26,012 nt of DNA from Azolla pinnata (lineage: Eukaryota; Streptophyta; Polypodiopsida; Salviniales; Salviniaceae), in NCBI GenBank assembly GCA_037176905.1, contig JBBBWG010006792.1, positions 1-26,012 on the forward strand. The letters are read 5' to 3'. Below are positions 9,310 through 17,963 of this stretch, one piece after another. The first letter of the stretch is position 1; the number at the start of each line of letters is the position of its first letter. Both the position numbers and the translations under genes were made by a program. The notes under the pieces are model-generated. The model saw only the letters and a list, made by a program, of their open reading frames with translations, searched no databases and was not told where the DNA came from.

Positions 9310-10916
9310 ATGGAGATAGCTCGTATGACAGAGATGTTGCAGGAGCACATATGTGAAGTCTCCAGAGAGGCTGGAAATGTTCACGAAGGCAAAATGCCCA
9401 TAGGTAGCAGGGAAATGGATAACAAAGACCCTGAAAAAAGAGAAAGGAAGCCTGATATAATCATAATTGATGATGACGATGACGATGACGACGACGACGA
9501 AGATGAAGGCAAGGTTGAGAATCATCACATTTCGAATACCATTGAAATTTGTGATGATGCTGATTATGAAAGCGATGCTGGATCAAGATCTTCCCATAAT
9601 CAATACCATGAACACTTGGGTGCAGACATGGATGGACATGGCGGGAATCGGTTTTCAGGTTGTTTGGATCGTAGGGTACGGAAGGGTGAGAAGAGACCTG
9701 TACAAATGGTTTTCAACAATGTTGGAACATCATTGAGTGCCTCTTCTGACTGTGAAATTATTGAGGACTTGGATGGAAAATTTAGGCATGAATGGGAGGA
9801 AGCTGCTCTTCGTAAGCAACTCCAAAAAGCACCTTGCTTTCCAGCAGAGAGTGAGGAAAGCACTACTATCATAAATCCACCACATTCTTCATCAGCAGTG
9901 AGCAAGAAGAGGAAAGAATGCCAGTATCAAGACATGTGTGTGAGCATGCCTACTCCATCAGATGCTTGCCAGTCCAGTTCTTCTTCTCAAAAGGGAAGAG
10001 ATTCGATGCCACTCCTTTTCGATCAGCAAGACTCGAATCATGTTTGTTCTCTTTCACAATCTGATGGCTCCTTGGGCTTGGATGTGGGTTTAGAAGCTTC
10101 ATCAAGCAGTCTTGGAAATGATACGATAGGCTCTATTAATGGAGGGGAGAACAATGGCCAACAGTTGAGATTGGTCGCAACAGAATCAAATATTGATAAT
10201 CCAAGCAAGGAGGTACCTATAGGGAATGAATGGTTTTTCCTAGGGAATGAACTTGAGAAGGAACAATTTACCAGGGAACAATTTCCTGGTAAATTGTTTT
10301 TCGAATCACCAGCTATGAAAAGCTATTCAACGAAAAGAAGTGAAGAGTTTGAACATACACAGGCAGAAGAGGTGTTGTGGCAGGTGTGGTTCTTTCTTGA
10401 TTGTCTTTCTTGAGCAAAAATTGAACTCTTATAGATGATTTTGTTTTCTATAATAGCGGTGATTTTTTTTCTTCAGTGTCTAATATATACCCTCATGATT
10501 GTATGAAACATTGCGTTGCTAGATTTGATTTCTTGATAAGTTAGGAGTGAATCTTTGTTTTAATATGTCCTGATCATTCAATTATATAAAATTTTTCTGT
10601 GCTAATTGTGACATAAAATATGATGAAGCTTTACATTGCTAGATGGTAGAGGTCCATATTAGTGTAGATGAACCCTTTGCTTATGTTATGCAGTGGCACA
10701 ATTGTGTGATTGAGGCAAATTTGTCATACAGTTGCAACCATTCAAAAGTTTTCCTTCATAGTATAACACTGGAATTGATATGATGTGTGGCCTTACTGCT
10801 GCGTACTTACGAACTATTTTTCAATTGTGATTATAATGCAGGATGCTCAATGGCAACACAAGAAGCAAAAAGTGGATGACAGCCACACATTCACACAATG
10901 GCAAATTGAAATGAAG
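9310..10916 (+). CDS. Unrecognised acidic protein with SIM-like motifs (first coding exons, 3' end unresolved)
   Basis: The first coding exon is 9310-10383 (358 codons) and the second is 10842-10916 (25 codons). The donor CAG|GTGTGG at 10384 and acceptor AATGCAG|GAT at 10842 are both phase 0. A further donor, AAG|GTATGC, follows at 10917, so the gene should continue. The start is the first ATG after an upstream splice acceptor. I do not recognise the family. Residues 50-53 are IIII followed by ten Asp, a classic SUMO-interacting-motif pattern; IEIC before DD (78-83) and CEIIEDLD (in the codons spanning about 9748-9774) are similar. The rest is Ser-rich and charged, likely disordered, with a basic KKRKE patch (nuclear localisation?). 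A nuclear SUMO-linked regulator is an inference only. The next acceptor in frame meets stops quickly, so the gene may be broken. Confidence 0.62.
10262..10298. repeat. Perfect 14-bp inverted repeat inside a coding exon
   Basis: AACAATTTACCAGG (10262-10275) is separated by nine bases from its exact reverse complement CCTGGTAAATTGTT (10285-10298). The spacer repeats the AACAATTT of the left arm. The arms code for part of the acidic protein in the exon that ends at 10383. Confidence 0.9.
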
Positions 10917-11906
10917 GTATGCTTGGTACATTTAAGTAGATTTTATCTTGAAAGATATGTAGATATCGAATCATAACTCAGTGTATTTTCATGTAGAATG
11001 TACAACTATGATATCTAGACCAATGAGGAGCTCAATAACAGATACTCATGGGGATGACATAAGGCAAGCCAAACCATGTCTCTACATACCGTTTGATGCT
11101 GAATTGTTTGCGCGCATCAAACATTATCACTCGTTAATGTAGAGCGATATGGGCTTCGTGAGAATCACTCAGCTTATATTGGAAGCAAATATGCAACAAT
11201 CTGGTTGAAAGCAAAAGCTTATGTCAAGCGCCACGAGAGTATACAGCATTGGATACAGTTTTCCAAGAGATTTTTGAACGTCCCATTCTTTTTGTTTGTA
11301 AATGTAAGAAGGGTAATGGCCCTCACTTACGGGACGTGAAGGATTTTCAGTCAAGTGAGAATCTCTCTCTCTCTCTATATATATATATAAGTATATAGAT
11401 ATACGTATATAAATTTACATTGGCTTATCTTGATATGTCAGATAACACATATTTCAGTTACAATTAGCACGATACTTCCTACTCTCTGAAGGGAAGTTCA
11501 AAATCTAGTTGTCAAGCAGCTGGGGTAAGGTTTTCTTATGCTGATTTCAGAAGTCGATGCTTGAAGTTGCAATGGTTGAAAGAAAGAGCTTAGAGTGTTT
11601 TGGACATGTTTCACGGCATGAAGCTAAAAAGCCGTATCATATCCATCTATCTGTCTTACTGAAGATACGAGCGATTGAACTAACGTTTTGAATTAGTGAA
11701 CCTCTGCTATCTTGGTACTAGTTGGGGATATTGGAATGCTCGACTGCAAAAGTCGGACTTTCATGGTGTATTTGAAAAATCATTTAACATTGGTTTGTAT
11801 TTTGGTAGCATGTCAGGTAGTCAGCCAGCATCACATACATATTAATCATGAGGCAATGACTTCTTATGAGCCACAAGTGAAAGCGCCATGGCCAAGATTG
11901 GAATAG
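10917..11906 (+). pseudogene. Possible downstream or decayed exons of the gene at 9310
   Basis: Several open blocks look exon-like but do not splice cleanly to 10916. One follows the acceptor CATGTAG before 10998 and reads through SRPMRSSITDTHGDDIRQAK and CLYIPFDAELFARIKHYHS to a TAG near 11142. It is in the wrong phase for the preceding exon. A second (about 11162-11354) reads ESKSLCQAPREYTALDTVFQ then RPILFVCKCKKGNGPHLRDV and ends at a good donor, CAA|GTGAGA. A third (about 11459-11508) reads LQLARYFLLSEGKFK before a stop. This suggests an old gene tail that has acquired frameshifts, or exons that I have delimited wrongly. No family was recognised. Confidence 0.3.
11361..11412. repeat. (CT)n(TA)n microsatellite
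   Basis: A CT run passes into a TA run and degenerate TATA repeats, directly after the candidate splice donor near 11356. Confidence 0.8.
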
Positions 11907-12729
11907 CCAAGAGAAACCGAGGGTTTCTTTGTTTTGAATACATGAGAAAATGTAGATGGATGTGGAAATGTGATCTTTTTATCACAAGCTTGATCTGTTC
12001 TTTGATGTTCATCAATTAGTTCAATCTATCTATACAGTCTTTTTACCTACTGATCTTTCATTTGTTTCTGAAGTTGGAATGTTTTCTTAGTTGATAACCT
12101 CTAATCCGGATGCATTCATTATATAACTAAGAGTGCCAAAAAAATTCATGGCCCACTGTTTGCAACACATACACTACCATCCGACAGTACACAGAATATA
12201 GCCTTTCTGACATCAATATTGATTACAGCTTCCTGAGACATGACAGAGATACTGCATTCTTCCCATTAGCATATAAGCTGCATATATACACAAGTCATGT
12301 TTTCGTGGAGCTTCCAGCTTTGGTATGCCTAACCATGTGAGGGTGGTGGCAACTGTGAGCACATTGTATGTAGAAAAGCTTTGCATATTGTGTGACGAAA
12401 ACATGAATACAAAACAATATACACTGTACCAGCATTATCTATACATATTACCATGGAAAAATCGTTCCGAATGAATTGTGATCGCGATGACCTCACGGAG
12501 AAGTTATATCTCAACACAGCACTCGGTACAAAACGGCGGGCACTGGGGAATATAAAGTCGGAGAAAAACGGATCGGATGTACAGGAAGGCATGGCAAAGA
12601 CTATATATATATATAGCATATTAACAACCTTCTAGGGTGTCAAAAACATCTATGGAAGAATAGCATTGAAAGATCATCCGATCGATTGGAAATGGAGAAG
12701 ACTTTTAAAAACCTTCGAATCATCCTGGA
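11907..12729 (-). other. Intergenic DNA and probable 3'UTR of the DOG1-like gene
   Basis: No coding sequence is supported here. Short frames on both strands lack family signal. The part nearest 12729 should include the 3'UTR of the minus-strand DOG1-like gene. A short TA run lies at about 12602-12615. Confidence 0.5.
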
Positions 12730-13157
12730 TCACGTGGCTCCGCTGTCGAAATGCTCCCCGATCTTTCGGAAGGCGATGTGGAGCTTCGCGGCGGCGAGCA
12801 TGAAGATGGCCCTCGGGAGAGGCTCGAGATTGTCGAGGACATGGTGGAGGGTGCTGAGGCGGAGGGAATCGGCTTCGGACAGGATGCGCTGGAGCGATGC
12901 GAGCTTCTCTCCGATGGCCGAACCGATGTCGCCATGCACATGATGATGATGCTCCTCCTCCTCCTCGTGTCGAAGATGGTGATGGTGGTGGTGGTGAACA
13001 CTCTCTTCTCCTCGACCTTCTTGCCGACGATGATGGTACCGATGATGGTGATATTCTGCTTGCAGATCGCGATGTTGTTGTTGTTGTTGTCCATGTTGGA
13101 GGCGAAGACGCTGTTCTTGCTGCATCTCTTCTTCCTCCTCCTCATCATCAGCATCCT

Positions 13158-13208
<51 letters not shown>

Positions 13209-13869
13209 TGTCGTCGTTGTTGTTGTTGATGTCGTCTTCTTCGTCGCCATTCTTCCTCCACTCGTTCGCGAGATCCTTCGCCTGGGCCAGCATCAACAAG
13301 GGCTCATCGGCGATGCTCTGCTGCAGCAAGGCCATGTCATGCTCCAGCCTCCCTTCCCTCCGAATCGTGAGCATCTGCAGGCGGCTGAAGTCGGCGAGCT
13401 GCGGCGCCGAGAGCGCGCCGAAGGCCCCGGAATCCACCGCACAACCCTCCAGAACGCAGGAAAGCTCCTCTTGGACCTCGCTGCCGACGAGGCCGTAGAG
13501 GAGCTGGAAGACGGTGGAGGGCCTCCAGCCGCCGAACCACATGAACGCCTTCTCCAGCGGCGTCCTCCATTGGGGCACGACCGCCTGCAGAACGTTGTGG
13601 GAGGAAACCCTCTCCTTGGCCCTGTAGTAGTCCCTGTAGTGCTCCAGGATCCGCTGGACCTTGGGCTCCAGGAGCAGACGCCGCCGCTGCTGCTGCTGCT
13701 CCTCGCCGCCTTGCTGCTGCAGGAGCTCGATGGCCTTCTGAAGGTCCTCCGCGAGGGGGTGCAGCCCTTGGAGCCATCGCCTGTAGTAAGCTTCCTGCAC
13801 CTGCTCGCTCTCCGCCATCGCCGCTCGATCCTCTGCTCCCACTCCTTCCTCTCTGCTCTTCCCTTCCAT
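12730..13869 (-). CDS. DOG1-domain protein (DOG1-like)
   Basis: This is an intronless gene of 379 codons from the ATG at 13869. An alternative ATG at 13818 (MAESEQVQEAYYRRWL) lies closer to the usual DOG1-family start. The frame extends upstream to 13893 only through a GTG. Diagnostic features are YYRRWL, RILEHYRDYYRAK, AFMWFGGWRPSTVFQLLYGL (about residues 108-127), LSAPQLADFSRLQM and LLQQSIADEPLL, matching the DOG1 pattern W-GGWRP and QQS-AD-P. The C-terminal helices DSLRLSTLHHVLDNLEPLPR follow. DOG1 controls seed dormancy through PP2C binding; DOG1-like paralogues have varied or unknown roles, and the domain is also found in TGA bZIP factors. No bZIP is present here. Oddity: about 100 residues of Asp/Asn, Gly, Glu, Gln and His runs are inserted between the last DOG1 core helix and the C-terminal helices, coded by TCA-type and other repeats. 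The start is preceded by a telomere-like array. Confidence 0.9.
13166..13212. repeat. CAC/ATC triplet microsatellite inside the DOG1-like gene
   Basis: Runs of CAC then ATC on the plus strand code for poly-Gly followed (upstream) by poly-Asp in the minus-strand frame. The length is a multiple of the triplet, so the reading frame is kept. Confidence 0.85.
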
Positions 13870-13920
13870 TCTTTCTTTGCTCTGGACCGACACTTCTTGT
13901 GGTTTTAGCGGTTTTCAAAG

Positions 13921-14815
13921 GGTTTGGTTGGCGTCTGATTAGGGCTTGATTAGGGTTTAGTTGGCGTCTGATTAGGGCATGATGAGGGTTCTTAGTTGGG
14001 GTCTCATTAGGGCTTAATTAGGGTCTTTAGTTGGGGTCTAATTAGGGCTTGATTAGGGTTTTTAGTTGGGGTTTGATTACGGCTTGATGAGGGTTTTTAG
14101 TTGGGATCTGATTAGGGCTTGATCAGGGTTTTTAGTTGGGGTCTGATTAGGGCGTCTGATTATGGCTTGATGAGGGTTTTTAGTTGGGGTCTGATTACGG
14201 CTTGATTAGGGTCTAGTTGGGGTCTGATTACGGCTTGATGAGGGTTTTTATTTGGGGNNNNNNNNNNNNNNNNNNNNNNNNNNNNNNNNNNNNNNNNNNN
14301 NNNNNNNNNNNNNNNNNNNNNNNNNNNNNNNNNNNNNNNNNNNNNNNNNNNNNNNNNTAGTTGGGGTCTGATTACGGCTTGATTAGGGTCTAGTTGGGGT
14401 CTGATTACGGCTTGATGAGGGTTTTTATTTGGGGTCTGATAACGGCTTGATCAGGGTTTTTAGTTGGGGTCTGATAACGGCTTGATCAGGGTTTCTAGTT
14501 GGGGTCTGATTAGGGCTTGATTAGGGTCTAGTTGGGGTCTGATTACGGCTTGATGAGGGTTTTGAATTGGGATCTGATTACGACTTGATGAGGGTTTTTA
14601 GTTGGGTATGATTAGGGCTTCATTAGGGTTTAGTTGGGGTCTGATTGGGGCTTGATTAGGGTCTAGTTGGGGTCTGATTATGGCTTGATGAGGGTTTTTA
14701 GTTGGGGTCTGATTAGGGCTTGATTAGGGTTTAGTTGGGGTCTGATTGGGGCTTGATTAGGGTTTAGTTGGGGTCTGATAAGGGCTTATTTGGGGCTTGA
14801 TTCGGGCTGATGGCA
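13921..14815 (+). repeat. TTAGGG-like minisatellite upstream of the DOG1-like gene, split by an N gap
   Basis: Degenerate tandem copies of a unit of about 34 bp, with consensus close to TAGTTGGGGTCTGATTAGGG plus CTTGATTAGGGTTT, run from 13921 to 14815. Variants replace TTAGGG by TTACGG or TGAGGG. The array starts about 50 bp upstream of the ATG at 13869, so it occupies the promoter or 5'UTR. The gap hides its true length. Confidence 0.92.
14258..14357. other. Assembly gap, 100 N
   Basis: Exactly 100 unknown bases lie inside the minisatellite, the conventional placeholder for a gap of unknown size. It probably reflects collapse or failure in the repeat. Confidence 0.99.
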
Positions 14816-15095
14816 GTTTAGTTAGGGTTTGCTTGGATTTGACAGAGACGCTAGCAGCGACGTCATCGGCTAGTTCTCTGTTCTCCTTTGTTCTCTTCTT
14901 TGCTCTTGTTCTTGTATTCTGTCCTTATCAGTTTGCTCACTTGGCAGTGGGTTTTAGGGTTTAGTTGGGGTTTGATTAGGGCTTGATTACGGTTTAGTTT
15001 GGGTTTACTTGGATTTGACAGGGTCGCTTGGAGCGACATCGTTGGTTGGTTCTCTATTCTCCGATGTTCCCTGCTCTTGTTCTTGTATCAGTTTG
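14816..15095 (+). repeat. Tandem duplication of a ~110-bp non-coding segment
   Basis: The block 14816-14934 and the block 14992-15095 share the same ordered motifs: GGGTTT-CTTGGATTTGACAG, a GC-rich CTAGCAGCGAC/CTTGGAGCGAC element, GGTTCTCT-like sequence, TTCTCC, TGCTCTTGTTCTTGTAT and TATCAGTTTG. The second copy is shorter by about 15 bases. They are separated by one further set of minisatellite units. Function is unknown. Confidence 0.85.
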
Positions 15096-15500
15096 TAAGG
15101 CAAAGCAGGTCCCAACTATGGTTCTATAAAGCGCCTCTAGCTTCGATTTACAACCGTCTAGATCATATGCAATAGTTATTTCTATGTCTTTCGGGCATAA
15201 TCCGCGATTTTCTAGCCACGGGCTTCCAAGCTAACCATTCATATTCCGCTAATCCCAGATAGCCACTCTCTCTATATATAATTCGATGTAAACGGCCGGG
15301 GATCAATTGCATCCATCCCCGAAGTGAGCCAATAGACTCAACCTGATAATCAGAGATTGATTTTAGGCCAACTGATGGAGCGATTATCGCCGATCAGCGA
15401 TAGATATACAAGAATCGACCTGCCCAATAGCCGGCCAGTCGCCCGCTATTGTTAGACCCCATCATTTTGAATCTACGTAATTAGACATGCGCATAGAGCG
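15096..15500. other. Non-coding DNA with hairpin and TATA-like motif
   Basis: No gene was seen. CTCTCTATATATAATT near 15270 looks like a TATA region. CAATAGCCGGC at 15425-15435 pairs with GCCCGCTATTG at 15441-15451 across five bases with one mismatch. A smaller stem, TATCGC/GCGATA, lies just upstream. Confidence 0.5.
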
Positions 15501-15582
15501 CGCTCATTTTGCGATGCTTGTTCATTGCAGGGAGCATTTTGTTGCATTTTAATGACAAAGTTAGCCCCCGACAAATTTCATC

Positions 15583-15815
15583 GTGCATGGTAGCGAAATG
15601 TGTTTCGATGTTTGTCCTGCTGAGCAAATTGTACTCATGCTACAAAAGGAGTTCCCAAGAAAAGATTTGGGAACTGAAGAATTTTGCCTTGGAATATTTA
15701 AAGTGTCATGGAACAGAACAGAAAGAACATTGACACTTTCACAACGAACGTTAATCAGAAAACTCTTAGAAAAATATGATGATGACAATCCTGTGCAAGC
15801 TATTTGCTTAGATAT
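15583..15815 (+). mobile_element. Ty1/copia reverse-transcriptase fragment
   Basis: One uninterrupted frame reads EQIVLMLQKEFPRKDLGTEE, FCLGIFKVSW and RTLTLSQRTLIRKLLEKY. This matches the copia RT segment that follows the YVDD box: L--EF-MKDLG----FLG-E----- then L-LSQ--YI-K-L--F. The catalytic YVDD itself and everything outside about 75 codons are missing. The fragment is unrelated in position to the copia RNase H remnant at 5829-6294. It lacks internal stops, unlike that remnant, and may be younger. Confidence 0.82.
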
Positions 15816-15843
15816 CTTGAATCCTAATTCTTGCAATTTTTAG

Positions 15844-16070
15844 GGTTATGTTTGACTTTGTTTGGTGTGCCATAAGGGATGAATGAATCCATACAGACAT
15901 GACGTAAGATCACTGCATGGAGTTTGATTGAATGAATGAATGGATTGCTATCAATGCAATGACATGGAAAATGTAGTAGCTGGCATCCTACCTGGTGTTT
16001 TTTTGTAGAAAGGCTCAGAAATCTTCAGTGCCCGCCGCCAGAGTGAGCTTCAATTTGGTACATGTAGAAT
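15844..16070. other. Anonymous spacer
   Basis: No gene, clear repeat or element boundary was recognised. It may be the flank of the copia fragment. Confidence 0.4.
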
Positions 16071-16199
16071 AAACACATCAAGTAAGCTCCAATAAACAAA
16101 CACAATGACGACGACGACGATAACAAAACAAGAAAGAAGTCCACGACGACAACGGAAAAAGAAGAAGTAAATAAGCACATCAAGTAAGCTTCAATAAAC
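16071..16199 (+). repeat. Pair of 27-bp direct repeats
   Basis: The 27-base blocks 16071-16097 and 16173-16199 share ACATCAAGTAAGCT-CAATAAAC and differ at two positions. They enclose 75 bp rich in GAC and GAA triplets. Confidence 0.85.
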
Positions 16200-16229
16200 T
16201 AGCTTCAATATACTTTTAAACCCCTAATA

Positions 16230-16740
16230 CCTCATTTCTAAAACCCTAATACCCGATTGCTAAACCCTAATCTTTTATCATCTCTCTACTAAAGCTTAAT
16301 CTCTTCTAATATCTCTTATAAACCATAATATTTCTTATAATCTAATTATAATTCCTCTTATCTCTTAAATATCTCTCATCTAAACCTAATTTCCACTATC
16401 TCTTATTCAAATCTAATCATTCTAATCTCTCCAATATCTCTTATTCAAATCTAATCATTATAATCTCTCCACTATCTCTTATTCAAATCTAATCATTCTA
16501 ATCTCTCCAATATCTCTTATCTAAACCTAATCTTCCTAATCTCTATAATCTCTTATCTAAACCTAATCTTCCTAATCTCTATAATCTCTTATCTAAACCT
16601 AATCTTTCTAATCTCTATAATCTCTTATCTAAACCGAATCTTTCTAATCTCTATAATCTCTTATCTAAACCTACTCTTTCTAATCTCTATAATCTCTTAT
16701 CTAAACCTACTCTTTCTAATCTCTCTTTTCCTAAAGCCCT
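16230..16740 (+). repeat. Pyrimidine-rich ~36-bp minisatellite
   Basis: Tandem copies of a unit close to CTAATCTCTATAATCTCTTA followed by TCTAAACCTAATCTTT are regular between about 16500 and 16725 and degenerate further upstream. Upstream ends include AAACCCTAAT, a telomere-like seed. It has no coding capacity. Confidence 0.9.
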
Positions 16741-16902
16741 GATCTCTCTAATATTAGTAATCTTATTCCCTTTAAATAATATAGATTTTACTAGTATGTT
16801 TTCCTAATTTGGGAATACAATTGTAACAATTCTCTTTAATTATAATAATTTTCTCTTAATCTCTTGGACATATTCATTTCCCGATTTAGAACCCCACTGG
16901 GT

Positions 16903-17163
16903 GATGATGATGACAGTGGCGGTGACAACGACGGTGATGGTGATGATGGTGATAGTGATGACGGTGGCGGTCACGACAATGGTGATGGTGATAGTGATGA
17001 TGGTGGTGGTCACAACGATGGTGATGGTGATAACGGTGGTGGTCACAACGTGCATCGCCATCGCCATCGCCACCACTATCATCACCATCACCATCACCAT
17101 CACCATCACCATCGCCATCGCCATCACCATCACCATCACCATCACCATCACCACCATCACCAT
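16903..17163. repeat. Hexanucleotide inverted array (GGTGAT)n / (CACCAT)n
   Basis: From about 16903 to 17045 the plus strand is built of GGTGAT-type units with GGTCAC and GACGGT variants. From about 17053 to 17163 it is built of CATCGC and CACCAT units, the complementary motif. The two halves could fold into a long imperfect hairpin centred near 17050. The Asp/Gly- and His-rich frames across it are artefacts. Confidence 0.88.
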
Positions 17164-17164
17164 T

Positions 17165-17201
<37 letters not shown>

Positions 17202-17305
17202 GGAAGGAGGAGGAGGAGGATAAGCAACAGCAGGAAGGAACAATAACAGAAGCAACATCAACAAGTCGGACAGCCACAGTAACAGCGGCAGCCGCAGCAG
17301 CAGAT

Positions 17306-17336
<31 letters not shown>

Positions 17337-17705
17337 AAGAAGAAGAAGAATCAGAAGAAGAAAGAAGCAGAAGCAGAAGCAGAATAAAGAGGAAGAGGGG
17401 GAGGAGGAGGGAGTTTGATGAGATGACTGACTAGAGAACTCCAATGGAAGGCGATCGCCGGCGGTGATATACAGATGTGGCGGAGGATGAGGATGGAGGA
17501 GCGGCACAAGGAACTGGGATCCGTCGTCGGCCACGGCGAGGAGGCCGGGACAGTATGCTGGGAGCGCGATGTCCTTCCACGATCCTGGGCCAAGCTGGAG
17601 GCGGCCTGCTGCTGCAGGCGGGGGCAGGATTGCAGAACGAGAGGAAACTTGGAGCGACAGAGCGATGGCGGTGTGGTTGTGGACTCTGATCGTCGCGCCA
17701 GGCAT
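17163..17705 (-). CDS. Small orphan-family protein, copy A, with repeat-coded extension
   Basis: The ATG is at 17705 and the frame runs 180 codons. I do not recognise the family. Residues 1-91 are homologous to the 87-residue protein at 19997-20260: IRVHNHTAIALSLQ against MRVRNATGIALSLH, LLAVADDGSQF against LLAVADDGSEF, and LPLEFS against LHLEFS. Alternating hydrophobic residues suggest a small all-beta fold; no signal peptide or membrane segment is seen in this part. The paralogue ends three codons after LEFS, but here the aligned codon at 17424-17426 is TCA instead of TGA. The frame then runs on into CTT, CTG and related repeats giving poly-Ser, poly-Leu and poly-Cys. The extension is probably an accident of stop loss, or the gene is a pseudogene. 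A TTAGGG array begins 11 bp upstream of the ATG. Confidence 0.6.
17166..17400 (+). repeat. AGC, GGA and GAA triplet runs
   Basis: An AGC run (about 17166-17200), a GGA run (about 17206-17220) and a long GAA run (about 17308-17350) with GCA/GAA mixtures fill the 3' side of copy A. On the minus strand they code the low-complexity tail of the extended frame. Confidence 0.88.
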
Positions 17706-17716
17706 CTCGTCTGCCA

Positions 17717-17963
17717 GGTTAGGGTTAGGGTTAGGGTTAGGCCTAGGGTTAGGCTTAGGCTTAGGGTTAGGGTTAGGCTTAAGCTCAAGCTTAGGGTTAG
17801 GCTTCGGCTTAGGCTTCGGCTTCGGCTTCGGCTTCGGCTTAGGGTTAGGGTTAGGGTGAGGGTTAGGGTTAGGGTTAGGGTTAGGGTCAAGCTTAGGGTT
17901 AGGGTTAGGGTTAGGGTTAGGGTCAAGCTTAGGGTTAGGCGTAGGGTTAGGGTTTGGCCTCTC
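17717..17963 (+). repeat. Interstitial TTAGGG (6-mer) array
   Basis: About forty units of TTAGGG and the variants TTAGGC, TTCGGC and TCAAGC run without a break. The six-base unit is the vertebrate-type telomere repeat rather than the usual plant TTTAGGG. The variants are grouped in blocks, as if blocks had been copied. Long Arg-Val and Gly-Leu frames across it are artefacts of a six-base repeat without stops. Confidence 0.95.

Noticed and set aside
13893..13893. Longer DOG1-like start at 13893
   Set aside because: The codon there is GTG; the first ATG in frame is at 13869.
12751..13908. Long plus-strand frame of 385 codons opposite the DOG1-like gene
   Set aside because: It is the antisense of a gene with strong DOG1 motifs, and its composition is dominated by repeat-coded Met/Leu/Ile/Val runs.
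16864..17308. Asp/Gly- and His-rich frames on both strands
   Set aside because: They are translations of a hexanucleotide repeat that lacks stop codons in all frames; no non-repeat domain is attached.
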